From Deinococcus sp. Leaf326 (GTDB taxonomy: Bacteria; Deinococcota; Deinococci; Deinococcales; Deinococcaceae), in NCBI RefSeq assembly GCF_001424185.1, contig NZ_LMOM01000001.1, forward strand, positions 151,256-215,255: a DNA stretch of 64,000 nucleotides. The letters are read 5' to 3'. The notes beneath the pieces are model-generated. The model saw only the letters and a program-made list of their open reading frames with translations, made no database searches and had not been told where the DNA came from. Shown one piece after another: positions 17,775 to 24,964 of the stretch. Both the position numbers and the translations under genes were made by a program. Numbering within the stretch: the first letter of the stretch is position 1; each line of letters opens with the position of its first letter.

Positions 17775-18209
17775 TCAGACCAGGCCCTTGCGCAGGTACT
17801 CGAGCTTCTTGACGCCGAGACCAGGCACGGTGAGGAGCTGCTCGTCGGTCAGGGCGCTTAGGGCTTCGATCAGTTGCTGGGGTGAGCGCGGGGCGAGGTG
17901 CACGAGCTGCTCGATCTCGGTAGCGGCCTTCTCGATGCCTTCCTGGAATAGTTTTTGCTCGCCTTCCCACTCGCCGTAGCGGCGGGTGATACCCCGGTTG
18001 TACCGGCGCAGGCCTTCGAGCGAGGCCTGGATGCTGGCGCGGATGCGGTAGCCGTCCACGCTCTCGGGCGGCGCGTGCTCGGGGTTGAGGGTGAGGTGGG
18101 CCACGTCCATGCGGCTGGAGTAATCCACCGCGATGGTGGCGGCGGCCTCCTGCGTGGGGTCCTCGTGCATCACCACACGCTTGAGGGCCTCGGGGACAGG
18201 CTGGGTCAT
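17775..18209 (-). CDS. Head-tail region protein with HhH-like end
   Basis: 144 residues, ATG 18209 in an ATGA overlap with CAGGTGA upstream. Helical in the middle; the C-terminal LTDEQLLTVPGLGVKKLEYL resembles a helix-hairpin-helix (LxxLPGLGxKxAxxL) segment, unusual for a connector. Function not recognised; it may be a connector or a small DNA-binding protein within the neck. Confidence 0.55.
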   Translation of the reverse strand: MTQPVPEALKRVVMHEDPTQEAAATIAVDYSSRMDVAHLTLNPEHAPPESVDGYRIRASIQASLEGLRRYNRGITRRYGEWEGEQKLFQEGIEKAATEIEQLVHLAPRSPQQLIEALSALTDEQLLTVPGLGVKKLEYLRKGLV

Positions 18210-18475
18210 AGTTCACCTGCTGGCGCGTCATACCAGACCTTGACGATGCCGACGATGCTCAGCAGCAGCATTCCGCTGGGCAGCACGGTCAGCGAGTGGC
18301 TGGAGCACAGCCAACTACCGTTGGCATTAGGGACTCCATGCTGCTGGCAGTAGCTCTTGACCATATGGGTCACGTGAGTGTTGTGGGCTTCGTTGACCGC
18401 TTTGTGAAACTCGTCCACAGAGGAGAGTGACACCAGGCTCGTAGAGAGCCTTTCTTCGGGCTTGGGCGTGTTCAC
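18206..18475 (-). CDS. Small neck-region protein, unknown
   Basis: 89 residues with GTG start 18475 overlapping the upstream stop as GTGA. It contains two cysteines (SYCQQ, WLCSS) and a C-terminal strand of hydrophobic residues (LLLSIVGIVKVWY). No family recognised. Real because it is coupled on both sides and in the operon frame order. Confidence 0.5.
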   Translation of the reverse strand: MNTPKPEERLSTSLVSLSSVDEFHKAVNEAHNTHVTHMVKSYCQQHGVPNANGSWLCSSHSLTVLPSGMLLLSIVGIVKVWYDAPAGEL

Positions 18476-19173
18476 GGGGAACTCCACACCGCAATGAACG
18501 CGGCGCCGTGAATGAGGGTTTGTACCGGGTCGGGGTCCGGCCATGCGAGTTTGACCGTGAGGGTGCCGGGCTGGCCTTGCAGGGTGAGGGGCGCCTTGCT
18601 GCCCCAGCGCACGCCCACCGGCCGCGCCTGGGGCTGCCCAGCGGGTCCCCAGCGCCCGAACAGCACCACGCTCGCCGTGTCGGCCCCCACCGCCTCGCGG
18701 ATCTGCGGGTCAGCGGTTGCCTCCAGGCGGGCCAGCGTCGGCAGAGGCACCCCAGCGCCGGGCACCATGTTGTGGGTCTTGGGGTCCTGGACCAGAGGGC
18801 CTGCCGCAGTGAACGTGAGCGGATAGCTCAGGCTCCGGGCCGGGTCCACGAAGCGGCAGACTGCGGGCGTCCGCCCAGACCATGAGGAGGTCTGGGCGTG
18901 CCGCTCGACGAACAGCACGCCGTGTTCCCAGGAGATGTGCGCGCCGGGCGGCGGCGGCTGGACCCCTGGGAGAAGCTGCAGGATTCGCACGTCGGGGCCG
19001 TCCGGGCGGGCGCGCAGGCTTCGGGCGAGCGTTCCCTCGGTGCGGTTCGGGTCCTTGACGTCGAAGCTCCGTTCCACGCCGTCGCTCCACGTCTTTTTGA
19101 AGGGACAGAGCAGCCCGGCTTTGGAGGTCAACTTGCCCGCCACCCGGTCGCGCACCTGCTCGCGCCGGGTCAA
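18472..19173 (-). CDS. Head-closure/connector-like protein, unknown
   Basis: 233 residues. TTG start at 19173 overlaps the upstream stop as TTGA, in line with the GTGA/ATGA couplings around it. Basic N-terminus (MTRREQVRDRVAGKL), a Pro-rich loop (PGVQPPPPGAH) and beta-rich C-terminal half. Location between the adaptor gene and the neck genes suggests a head-closure or connector role; no family assigned. Confidence 0.5.
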   Translation of the reverse strand: MTRREQVRDRVAGKLTSKAGLLCPFKKTWSDGVERSFDVKDPNRTEGTLARSLRARPDGPDVRILQLLPGVQPPPPGAHISWEHGVLFVERHAQTSSWSGRTPAVCRFVDPARSLSYPLTFTAAGPLVQDPKTHNMVPGAGVPLPTLARLEATADPQIREAVGADTASVVLFGRWGPAGQPQARPVGVRWGSKAPLTLQGQPGTLTVKLAWPDPDPVQTLIHGAAFIAVWSSP

Positions 19174-19583
19174 AATCTGCTCCCCACGCCCAGGCTGACA
19201 GTCCGTCCCCCACCACCACGCTGCTCTTGCTGTTGCTCCTGCGACACGGTGACGCGCAGCTCAGCGGCCCGGTCGCACCACAGGCCTGCCTGTACCACGT
19301 CGGCTGGAGTACTCGGGGCGAAATACTCCTCCTCGTAATCGCCCTCGGCCCGGAAGCGCTTGACTTGCTCGACGCCTTCGGCGGCCGCCGCCGCGCCCGT
19401 CCGGGCCTGTTCACAGACCGTTTCCAGAACGTAGGCGGCAACCAGTCGGAGGTCGCCGTACTCGGCGAGGGCCATGTCAAGTTTGAGGCTGCGCTTTTCC
19501 TCCTCCGGCTCCAGCGCCAGCCACGCGGCCCAAGCGGAATCGCGGGCCAGGAACGCGACCCGCGCGACGTGGGTGGCGTCCAC
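19170..19583 (-). CDS. Putative head-tail adaptor
   Basis: 137 residues from GTG 19583 (VDATHVARVAFLARDSAWAA), 2 nt after the previous stop. Mainly helical with helices at 1-25, 30-60 and 85-115 and a Gln/Arg/Gly-rich tail, consistent with the all-helical gp6/gp15-type adaptors that bind the portal. Assigned from fold pattern and order only. Confidence 0.5.
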   Translation of the reverse strand: MDATHVARVAFLARDSAWAAWLALEPEEEKRSLKLDMALAEYGDLRLVAAYVLETVCEQARTGAAAAAEGVEQVKRFRAEGDYEEEYFAPSTPADVVQAGLWCDRAAELRVTVSQEQQQEQRGGGGRTVSLGVGSRF

Positions 19584-19585
19584 GG

Positions 19586-20233
19586 CTAGACCCGCTCGGG
19601 CCAGTGCACCGTGCCGCTCTGGGTGCCGGTCGCATCGAAGTGCGTCCAACCCGTGAAGAAGAGCCCCTCCGGATTGAAGACCGCAACGCGCACCTCGAAC
19701 CCGAACTGGTCGGACTCGCGCACATCGGTCACTTTGGCGGCCCGGTGGGTGGGCGCGTACTCGCCCTTTGGCGTGCCGTAGCTGACGTAGTGCACGTCCC
19801 GGCCCACAGTCGGGGTCACGCCGCCGGTCAGGTACGTGCCCTCGGGGCGCGGGGCGCGCTCGGGCGGCGCGAGCACCCCAGCCGCCGCCTGCACGACCGC
19901 CGTGTAGAGGTGGTCCTTGACCTGCTGTTCGGCGGGCAGCTCGGCGTAGGGCACCAGGCAGTGGTGAGTCTTGGCCTCGGGATCCTTGACGGGACCGTAC
20001 ACCCAGCCGTCAGCGACCTTCTGGTCCATCCAGCTCTGGTGCTGCTGCTCCGGCGTGTTGCCAGCCAGCGCCCCCTCAATCCCCTTGATGGCACTCTCAC
20101 GCTGCCACTCAGGCGCATCATCCCAGCCGGGCTGACTGTCGTCGCCGATGCTGCGGCAGTAGGCCCGGTTGGTCTCGTGCGCGACGTGTGCCAGGGCCAG
20201 GACCAACGTCGCGGAGAGGACGGCCCGATTCAC
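19586..20233 (-). CDS. RyR-domain protein in head module
   Basis: 215 residues, GTG start in GTGA overlap. Residues about 12-115 match the RyR domain well: AHVAHETNRAYCRSIGD, QPGWDDAPEWQRESAIKGIE, TPEQQHQSWMDQKVADGWVY, DPEAKTHHCLVPYAELPAEQ and KDHLYTAVV. The domain, named after ryanodine receptors, is common in phages and bacteria and is thought to bind ligands, perhaps nucleotide-like. The C-terminal 100 residues form a separate beta domain. Its place between MCP-proximal and neck genes implies a virion or head-assembly role, otherwise unknown. Confidence 0.8.
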   Translation of the reverse strand: MNRAVLSATLVLALAHVAHETNRAYCRSIGDDSQPGWDDAPEWQRESAIKGIEGALAGNTPEQQHQSWMDQKVADGWVYGPVKDPEAKTHHCLVPYAELPAEQQVKDHLYTAVVQAAAGVLAPPERAPRPEGTYLTGGVTPTVGRDVHYVSYGTPKGEYAPTHRAAKVTDVRESDQFGFEVRVAVFNPEGLFFTGWTHFDATGTQSGTVHWPERV

Positions 20234-21075
20234 TGCACGCCCCCTTCGGCTGGGGTGGCAGCCGGAGCCTTCAGCGCCGCGATGATCTGGTCGGCAATAG
20301 CGCCTCCGATCTTGGGCAGGGCCACCAGGCGTGCATGGGCGTCGGCGGGCAGCACTGGCAACGCCTTGAGGCGCTCCACTTCGGCCGTCAGGGTGCCCAC
20401 CTGGGCCAGCGCGCCGCCGCCCTCGCTGTCGGTCTGGGCCAGCTTGCCGCGCAGGTTGGCAGCTTCCTGCTGGGCTTCCCGCAGCAGTCGGCCGTTCTCG
20501 GCGGCGTCGGCCCGAGCGTCGGCCAGTTCGCCCGTCAGCTGGACCACGTTGCCCGCACGCAGCTTGTCCAGCTCGCCCGTGATGCGCCGGATCACGTCGA
20601 TACCGCTCTCCTCGACGTCGGCCTCGCCCACGTACTTGATGAGCAAGGCCTGCGAGTCGTCGGCGAAGCCCTTGTAGTTCCCCAACTCGCGCAGGGTCCG
20701 GCCCAGGGTGTCGAGAATGCTCTCGCCTTCCTTGGCGACCGGCCCGAGCTGGCGCTGGAGATCGGCCAGGGTGCCGCCTGAGGTGCTGCCCTCCTGGAGT
20801 ACCCGGCGCAGCACCACGTCGGGGGTCTCGTCGGCCAGGGCAACGCGCCGGAGCTGGCGCGTCAGCTCCTCGAGGTTCTGGCGGGCCTCGTCGCGCTCGG
20901 CGAGCGCTTCACGTACCGCTTCGGGGACACTGGCCGCCATCTCCACCTCCTCGCCAGCCAACCCGAGCGCGTTGGCGAGGTCTTCGGGGATGTCCATGGG
21001 TGTAGTACTGGGGCCATATTTCTTGCCGTCGAAGTGGACAGTACCGACGAACGACTGCACTCGAACCAGGCGCAT
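20230..21075 (-). CDS. Coiled-coil head-module protein, unknown
   Basis: 281 residues, start TGATG-coupled to the capsid gene. An N-terminal beta part (MRLVRVQSFVGTVHFDGKKY) is followed by a long heptad-rich helical region (residues about 50-240: EALAERDEARQNLEELTRQL and onward) and an Ala/Pro tail. It looks like a virion protein with a DUF-type N-terminal head-binding strand and a long coiled coil. No family recognised. Confidence 0.6.
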   Translation of the reverse strand: MRLVRVQSFVGTVHFDGKKYGPSTTPMDIPEDLANALGLAGEEVEMAASVPEAVREALAERDEARQNLEELTRQLRRVALADETPDVVLRRVLQEGSTSGGTLADLQRQLGPVAKEGESILDTLGRTLRELGNYKGFADDSQALLIKYVGEADVEESGIDVIRRITGELDKLRAGNVVQLTGELADARADAAENGRLLREAQQEAANLRGKLAQTDSEGGGALAQVGTLTAEVERLKALPVLPADAHARLVALPKIGGAIADQIIAALKAPAATPAEGGVQ

Positions 21076-22250
21076 CAGGCCACCAGCTCCGTGTCGAGGA
21101 TGACCAGCTTCTCGGGGGCGTCGAGCACCGTCAGGCTGTTCACCGCGCCCTGCGCGATGGCGTGCATCGGGCGGTTCTGGGGGGTGTAGGCGTTGGTCCA
21201 GATGCCGGGGCGGCCGTTGCCTTCGACAGTCGGCCCGATGTGGGTGCGGCCAAGGCCGGGGCGGGTCAGCATCGTGCCGTCCTGGGCTTCGAGGGTGATG
21301 TCGTTGCTGCCGACCACCGCGATCTTGCCGTCCGGCAGCACCTGGCGCTGGGCGTAGCCCTTGCCCACCTTGAGCGTCACGCTGCGGCGGTAGCCGACGA
21401 GCGTGTAGCCGTCACGGGCGTCCTGGCTGAGGGTCTGCTGCGACCCGATCAGGCGGCGCACCTGCACGACTTTGACGTTGCCCCCAGCGCTGACCGTCTC
21501 GCTGACGACGGCCATGGGGTTGCCCGAGCTGTCAAGCAGGTTGTTGAGCGTGTCCATGCTCATGACGCGGCTGCGCACGCTCCCCAGGATGGCCTCAGCG
21601 CGGCGCATATCGCGCCAGAAGGTCGTGCCCGAAGCGGCGTAGGCCTCGCCACCCGTCCGCTTGGCGAACTTGTTGGCGGCCGGCACTTCGTAGTCCACGG
21701 TGCCGCCGCGCAGCACGAGCTGCCCGGTCGTCAGGGTTTCGCCACGCATCAGCTCGTGCCGGTCGGCGATGGCCTGCCGGATGACCTTGTTCAGCCAGTT
21801 CACGACGAAGTTGCGGATGCGGTCCAGGCTGTTCCCGCTGATGTTCCCAGCCCGGATGTTGGTGATGACCTGCTGCAGCTCGCGCTGCATTTCTTCGGTC
21901 ATCAGCGTCTCGGCCGTCCACTTCGCAATGGGCTTTTCGAAGGCGTTCAGCTCGATGCCGCCAACGGGCGCGTAGGGGCTGTCCATGCCGGTTTCACCGG
22001 CGACGGTGGTGATGATCTTCAGGTTGCCGCTCTTGGCCTGGTAGCTCAGGCGCAGCTCGTCGGGCAGGATCGACAGCAGCACGTACTCGCTTTCCGGCAC
22101 CGGCTGGTTGGCCAGCGCGAAGAAGTCGTCCGGCGTCATGGTGCTGAGGATGGCGTTGACCGTAAAGGCGTCGCCGCGCGGGCCGAGGGCCTGGGTGAGC
22201 AGGCTGGCGCACAGGGCGTAGATGGGCAGACGGGCAAGCAGAGTCTTCAA
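21075..22250 (-). CDS. Major capsid protein
   Basis: 391 residues from TTG 22250, with GAGG about 7 nt upstream. Features of the gpE-type HK97-fold capsid family: TMTPDDFFALANQPVPE, GETGMDSPYAPVGG, a helical middle (EMQRELQQVITNIRAGNISG), and a C-terminal PxxxxTxxY-like end (GRPGIWTNAYTPQNRP). The first 28 residues are hydrophobic and end LGPRGD, similar to leaders of the two preceding head proteins. It follows scaffold and decoration genes, the expected order. An ATG alternative (start at residue 38) would remove the leader. Confidence 0.85.
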   Translation of the reverse strand: MKTLLARLPIYALCASLLTQALGPRGDAFTVNAILSTMTPDDFFALANQPVPESEYVLLSILPDELRLSYQAKSGNLKIITTVAGETGMDSPYAPVGGIELNAFEKPIAKWTAETLMTEEMQRELQQVITNIRAGNISGNSLDRIRNFVVNWLNKVIRQAIADRHELMRGETLTTGQLVLRGGTVDYEVPAANKFAKRTGGEAYAASGTTFWRDMRRAEAILGSVRSRVMSMDTLNNLLDSSGNPMAVVSETVSAGGNVKVVQVRRLIGSQQTLSQDARDGYTLVGYRRSVTLKVGKGYAQRQVLPDGKIAVVGSNDITLEAQDGTMLTRPGLGRTHIGPTVEGNGRPGIWTNAYTPQNRPMHAIAQGAVNSLTVLDAPEKLVILDTELVA

Positions 22251-22291
22251 GGTGAAACCTCGTGGGGCGAGAGGCGGAAGGCCGAAAGCGG

Positions 22292-22313
22292 TACCGGCCC
22301 CGAAGGGCCGGTA
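22292..22313 (-). other. Strong hairpin between decoration and capsid genes
   Basis: A 9-bp perfect stem (TACCGGCCC/GGGCCGGTA) with a CGAA/TTCG tetraloop lies just after the stop at 22315 and before the capsid gene. There is no T-run, so it may be a processing or stabilising structure separating the two most abundant messages. Confidence 0.5.
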
Positions 22314-22314
22314 G

Positions 22315-22755
22315 TCACTGGAAGTAGAAGCGGGTCGCCTTGGCCTTGATGCCGGCGGGCAGCACGGCGGGGGCGCCCGTCGAGTCAGGAAGCTGGGCCT
22401 CGTAGACGTTCCCGGAGACGACCAGCCCATACCCGCTGATGCTGTCGCCGGAGCTGCCCTCGCGGGCATCAGTCATGAGCAACAGGGTGTCGAGCGAGCC
22501 ATCGGCGGGCACGATCTTGCCGCCCGACAGGCTGACGGCCGTGCCGCTGGGCACCACACGGCGGCCAGCCGTGCCGTATTTCACGTCGGTCCAGGCGGCC
22601 CAGTTGATCGGGGCGCCGGTGCCGTGCAGCGTCAGGCTGTGGTAGTCGGCCACCCAGTGGGGCATGGACATGGTGGATTTCTCGCCGCGGGGGGCAAAGG
22701 CAGCGGCCCCGCACAGAAGCGAGGCCGTCAGGGCGAACAGAGCGAGTTTCTTCAT
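22315..22755 (-). CDS. Putative head decoration/stabilisation protein
   Basis: 146 residues, ATG 22755 with AAAGGA upstream. It sits immediately before the major capsid gene, the place of lambda gpD-type decoration proteins, and has the matching size and beta/Gly-rich content (GRRVVPSGTAVSLSGGKIVP). The first 20 residues (MKKLALFALTASLLCGAAAF) look exactly like a secretion signal, which is odd for a cytoplasmic capsid component; internal Met29/Met31 could give a leaderless form. Confidence 0.6.
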   Translation of the reverse strand: MKKLALFALTASLLCGAAAFAPRGEKSTMSMPHWVADYHSLTLHGTGAPINWAAWTDVKYGTAGRRVVPSGTAVSLSGGKIVPADGSLDTLLLMTDAREGSSGDSISGYGLVVSGNVYEAQLPDSTGAPAVLPAGIKAKATRFYFQ

Positions 22756-22823
22756 GGTGGTCCTTTCAGCGCCCCACTTGGGGCAACTGCGGCGAGGTAG
22801 GGCGAACGGTCGCGGCGCAGGTT

Positions 22824-23630
22824 TTAGCTCTTGGGCGCGGGCTGGAGTGGGTCCTTGTAGCCCCCTTCACCTCCTTTGGCCTGCTGCTGGTCGACTTTCT
22901 CCTGCACCCAGCTCTTGCCGGCGCCACTGCTCCGGCTGGCCGCGTCCTGGCCCCCGAAGGCCGTACCGCTGCTGGCCGTGTCGGTGGCCGTCAGCTGGAG
23001 CGCGGGCAGGTAGTCTCCCCAGTTCTTCTTGGCATAGGCGTCCAGCTCGTGCTCGACACCCTGGGGGTCCTTGGCGTAGGCCACCTTCACCTGCTTGCCC
23101 TCGCGCTCCACTTCTCGCACCACCAGGTCCGTAAGCTTGTCGTGGTTCACGCGGTCGGTCAGGACGCCGGGCTTGAACTGGGCGACACCGGCCACCGTGG
23201 CGATGTGCTCGGCTTTCTCGCGGTCGGCGTTCTTAGCATTCGCGGCTGCGCCGTCGTCGAGGCTCTTCTTCACGTCGGCCACCTTCCCGAAGGCCGCGTA
23301 CTCGCCGTGTTCCTTGACCTTCGCGGCGACCTCGTCGGGCTTGCCCAGCGCCAGGAAAGCGGCGTAGTCCTTGGATTCCTGATCGTTCAGGACGCGGCTG
23401 CCCTTCGGCACTTGATTGTTCTTGAGGCTGCGGTTCTCGACCTCGGCGGCCACGACGAGCTTGACCAGTTCGGCCTGGTTGGAGGTGGCGAGCTCGGTGG
23501 CCCGCTTGTCCTTCCACTCCTGCTCGGTGTAGCGGGGCGGATCGTTCTCGCCGTCGCCGCGAAGGAACGGGCCGCCGGAGAGCAGGGCGACGGTCAGGCT
23601 GAGCAGGGCGCTGTACTTGTGCTTAGACAT
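22824..23630 (-). CDS. Putative scaffolding protein
   Basis: 268 residues; ATG 23630 with GGAGG 5 nt upstream is chosen over the long upstream extension, which runs through other genes. Acidic/basic helical centre (NQAELVKLVVAAEVENRSLK; EKAEHIATVAGVAQFKPGVL) and a disordered Gly/Ser/Gln-rich C-terminus, as in GP20-like scaffolds. It lies between the protease-like genes and the decoration/capsid genes. The N-terminus again has a hydrophobic leader ending FLRGD. Confidence 0.65.
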   Translation of the reverse strand: MSKHKYSALLSLTVALLSGGPFLRGDGENDPPRYTEQEWKDKRATELATSNQAELVKLVVAAEVENRSLKNNQVPKGSRVLNDQESKDYAAFLALGKPDEVAAKVKEHGEYAAFGKVADVKKSLDDGAAANAKNADREKAEHIATVAGVAQFKPGVLTDRVNHDKLTDLVVREVEREGKQVKVAYAKDPQGVEHELDAYAKKNWGDYLPALQLTATDTASSGTAFGGQDAASRSSGAGKSWVQEKVDQQQAKGGEGGYKDPLQPAPKS

Positions 23631-23673
23631 ATGGACCTCCCGAATGGGAATGAATGGGGCGGAATGGGGACGC

Positions 23674-24156
23674 TCAGGCGTAGGCGTCGAGGTCGGCAGG
23701 ACCGAGCATCTCGACGCGGTAGGCCTGGGCGTAATCGGAATTGAGAAAGCCGTCCCAGGTGAACTGGAGCGGCTCGTGAAGGTTGCTGTCGCTGACGTGT
23801 ACGGTGCCCTCGCCGGGCGAGATCGGCAGCAGCACAGCCACTTGGTGCAGCCAACCGGGCGTGGCTCCGGCGATGTTGACGAGCAGGGGAGCGTGTAGGG
23901 CTTGGCCGCCCGGGTTGCTGAGCGTGAAGCGGTGGCGCAGGCGCTCCCAGAGCTCCGAGGGAGACACGGGGAAGCCTGGCTCGGTGCACCAGAAGGTCGA
24001 CACCAGTAGGCCGCCCTCGGCGAGTCGGGCGTAGTACCGCGCCGCTTCCACATCTTCGACGTGCTGCAGCAGGCTCTCGTCGCCGAGGATGGCGTAGACG
24101 CTGTGGTACATGCAGCCCACTTGCCCCTGCTGCGGCCGGTGCTGCTCAAAGGTCAT
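23674..24156 (-). CDS. Papain-fold (C39-like) cysteine protease candidate
   Basis: 160 residues, ATG 24156 in an ATGA overlap with the Ntn-hydrolase gene. Cys15 stands at the start of a helix (QVGCMYHSVYAILGDE) with Gln12 placed to form the oxyanion hole; His104 (GWLHQVAVLLPI) and Asp123 (VHVSDSN) complete a Cys-His-Asp triad in the order and spacing of C39-type peptidases, and FTWDGFLNSDYAQAY resembles the motif after the Asp in that fold. It could process head proteins or act as a peptidase-like regulator. Assignment is by motif reading only. Confidence 0.55.
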   Translation of the reverse strand: MTFEQHRPQQGQVGCMYHSVYAILGDESLLQHVEDVEAARYYARLAEGGLLVSTFWCTEPGFPVSPSELWERLRHRFTLSNPGGQALHAPLLVNIAGATPGWLHQVAVLLPISPGEGTVHVSDSNLHEPLQFTWDGFLNSDYAQAYRVEMLGPADLDAYA

Positions 24157-24725
24157 GGGTGGACCTCCGGAGGAGCGTCGGCGGTGCTGAGCAGGGTGTA
24201 AGGCGGGGCCACGTTGTTGTGGACTTCGGCGGCGATCTGCACGGCGCGGAGGAGCCGGGTCTTCGGCTCGTAATCCCACAGCGCTCGCAGTGCCCCGATG
24301 GCCGTGAGGCTGCCGCTGCCTATGGCATAGGCCCCGCGGTGCTCACTGATTCCCAGGTCGGTCCCCATGCGGAAGATGCGACCTTGCCAGACGATGAGCA
24401 GCGACGTGTCGAGCAGCTCGGACCCGTCGCGCGAGGGCGCGCAGCCGGCCCCTGCGGTCTTGATGCACGCCCGAACGGCGTCAACGAACGGTCCACAGAG
24501 GTACTCAAAGGGGTCTTGGCCATTCTTGTAGGGCGGCCAGCTCAGGCCGTAGCGCAGAGCCTGGCCCGTGCGCAGGAAGCCCATCCAGCCGATCAATATG
24601 GCGCCAGACCGCCACACTTTGCCTTCGTGCACGGAGTAGCTGACCCCGTGGGCCTCGGTGACTCGGCTGTCGGCCACCATGTAGCCCACGCCGTCGCTGT
24701 CCACCACGGCAGCGACGACAGTCAC
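24153..24725 (-). CDS. Proteasome-type (HslV-like) Ntn hydrolase, candidate prohead protease
   Basis: 190 residues, GTG start in GTGA overlap. After Met removal Thr1 would be N-terminal (TVVAAVVDSDG). Then come an Asp in VADSRVT (Asp18 of the mature chain), a Lys in EGKVWRSG (Lys35), SLLIVWQGRIFRMG, and AYAIGSGSLTAIGALRAL followed by a helix (RAVQIAAEVHNNVAPP). Order and spacing match HslV and 20S beta subunits: nucleophile Thr, Asp17, Lys33 and the GSG loop. It sits between portal and scaffold, where phages place a prohead protease, and no S14, S49 or S78 protease is visible. No HslU-like ATPase is nearby. Confidence 0.75.
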   Translation of the reverse strand: MTVVAAVVDSDGVGYMVADSRVTEAHGVSYSVHEGKVWRSGAILIGWMGFLRTGQALRYGLSWPPYKNGQDPFEYLCGPFVDAVRACIKTAGAGCAPSRDGSELLDTSLLIVWQGRIFRMGTDLGISEHRGAYAIGSGSLTAIGALRALWDYEPKTRLLRAVQIAAEVHNNVAPPYTLLSTADAPPEVHP

Positions 24726-24964
24726 AGGCCGTTCACCAGCTCACGCCCAGGCCGCCGCAACTGCGCCAGCACCTCCTGGGATTGCCAGGGCCCGACCAAG
24801 TGCAGGCGCGAGATCTCCCGGCCGGCCACCTTCTCCAGTGAGGTGTGGATTTCGCAACGCTGTGGGTCCAGGCCATGGGCCTTGATCGCACGCTGCGCGG
24901 TCTGCCAAGAGCTGGTGTAAATGTGCACCGACTCCGCTAGGGCCGGTGCTGCTGCTTCCGTCAT
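24722..24964 (-). CDS. Small protein between portal and Ntn hydrolase, unknown
   Basis: 80 residues, coupled by ATGA upstream and GTGA downstream. Alternating helix and strand (SVHIYTSSWQTAQRAIKAHG; REISRLHLVGPWQSQEVLAQ), a small alpha/beta fold. No family recognised. It could be a partner of the protease-like proteins or a minor head protein. Confidence 0.5.
   Translation of the reverse strand: MTEAAAPALAESVHIYTSSWQTAQRAIKAHGLDPQRCEIHTSLEKVAGREISRLHLVGPWQSQEVLAQLRRPGRELVNGL

Noticed and set aside
24153..24725. Host HslV gene captured as ordinary protease
   Set aside because: No hslU neighbour, and the gene is overlapped on both sides by phage head genes. It is more likely a phage protein.
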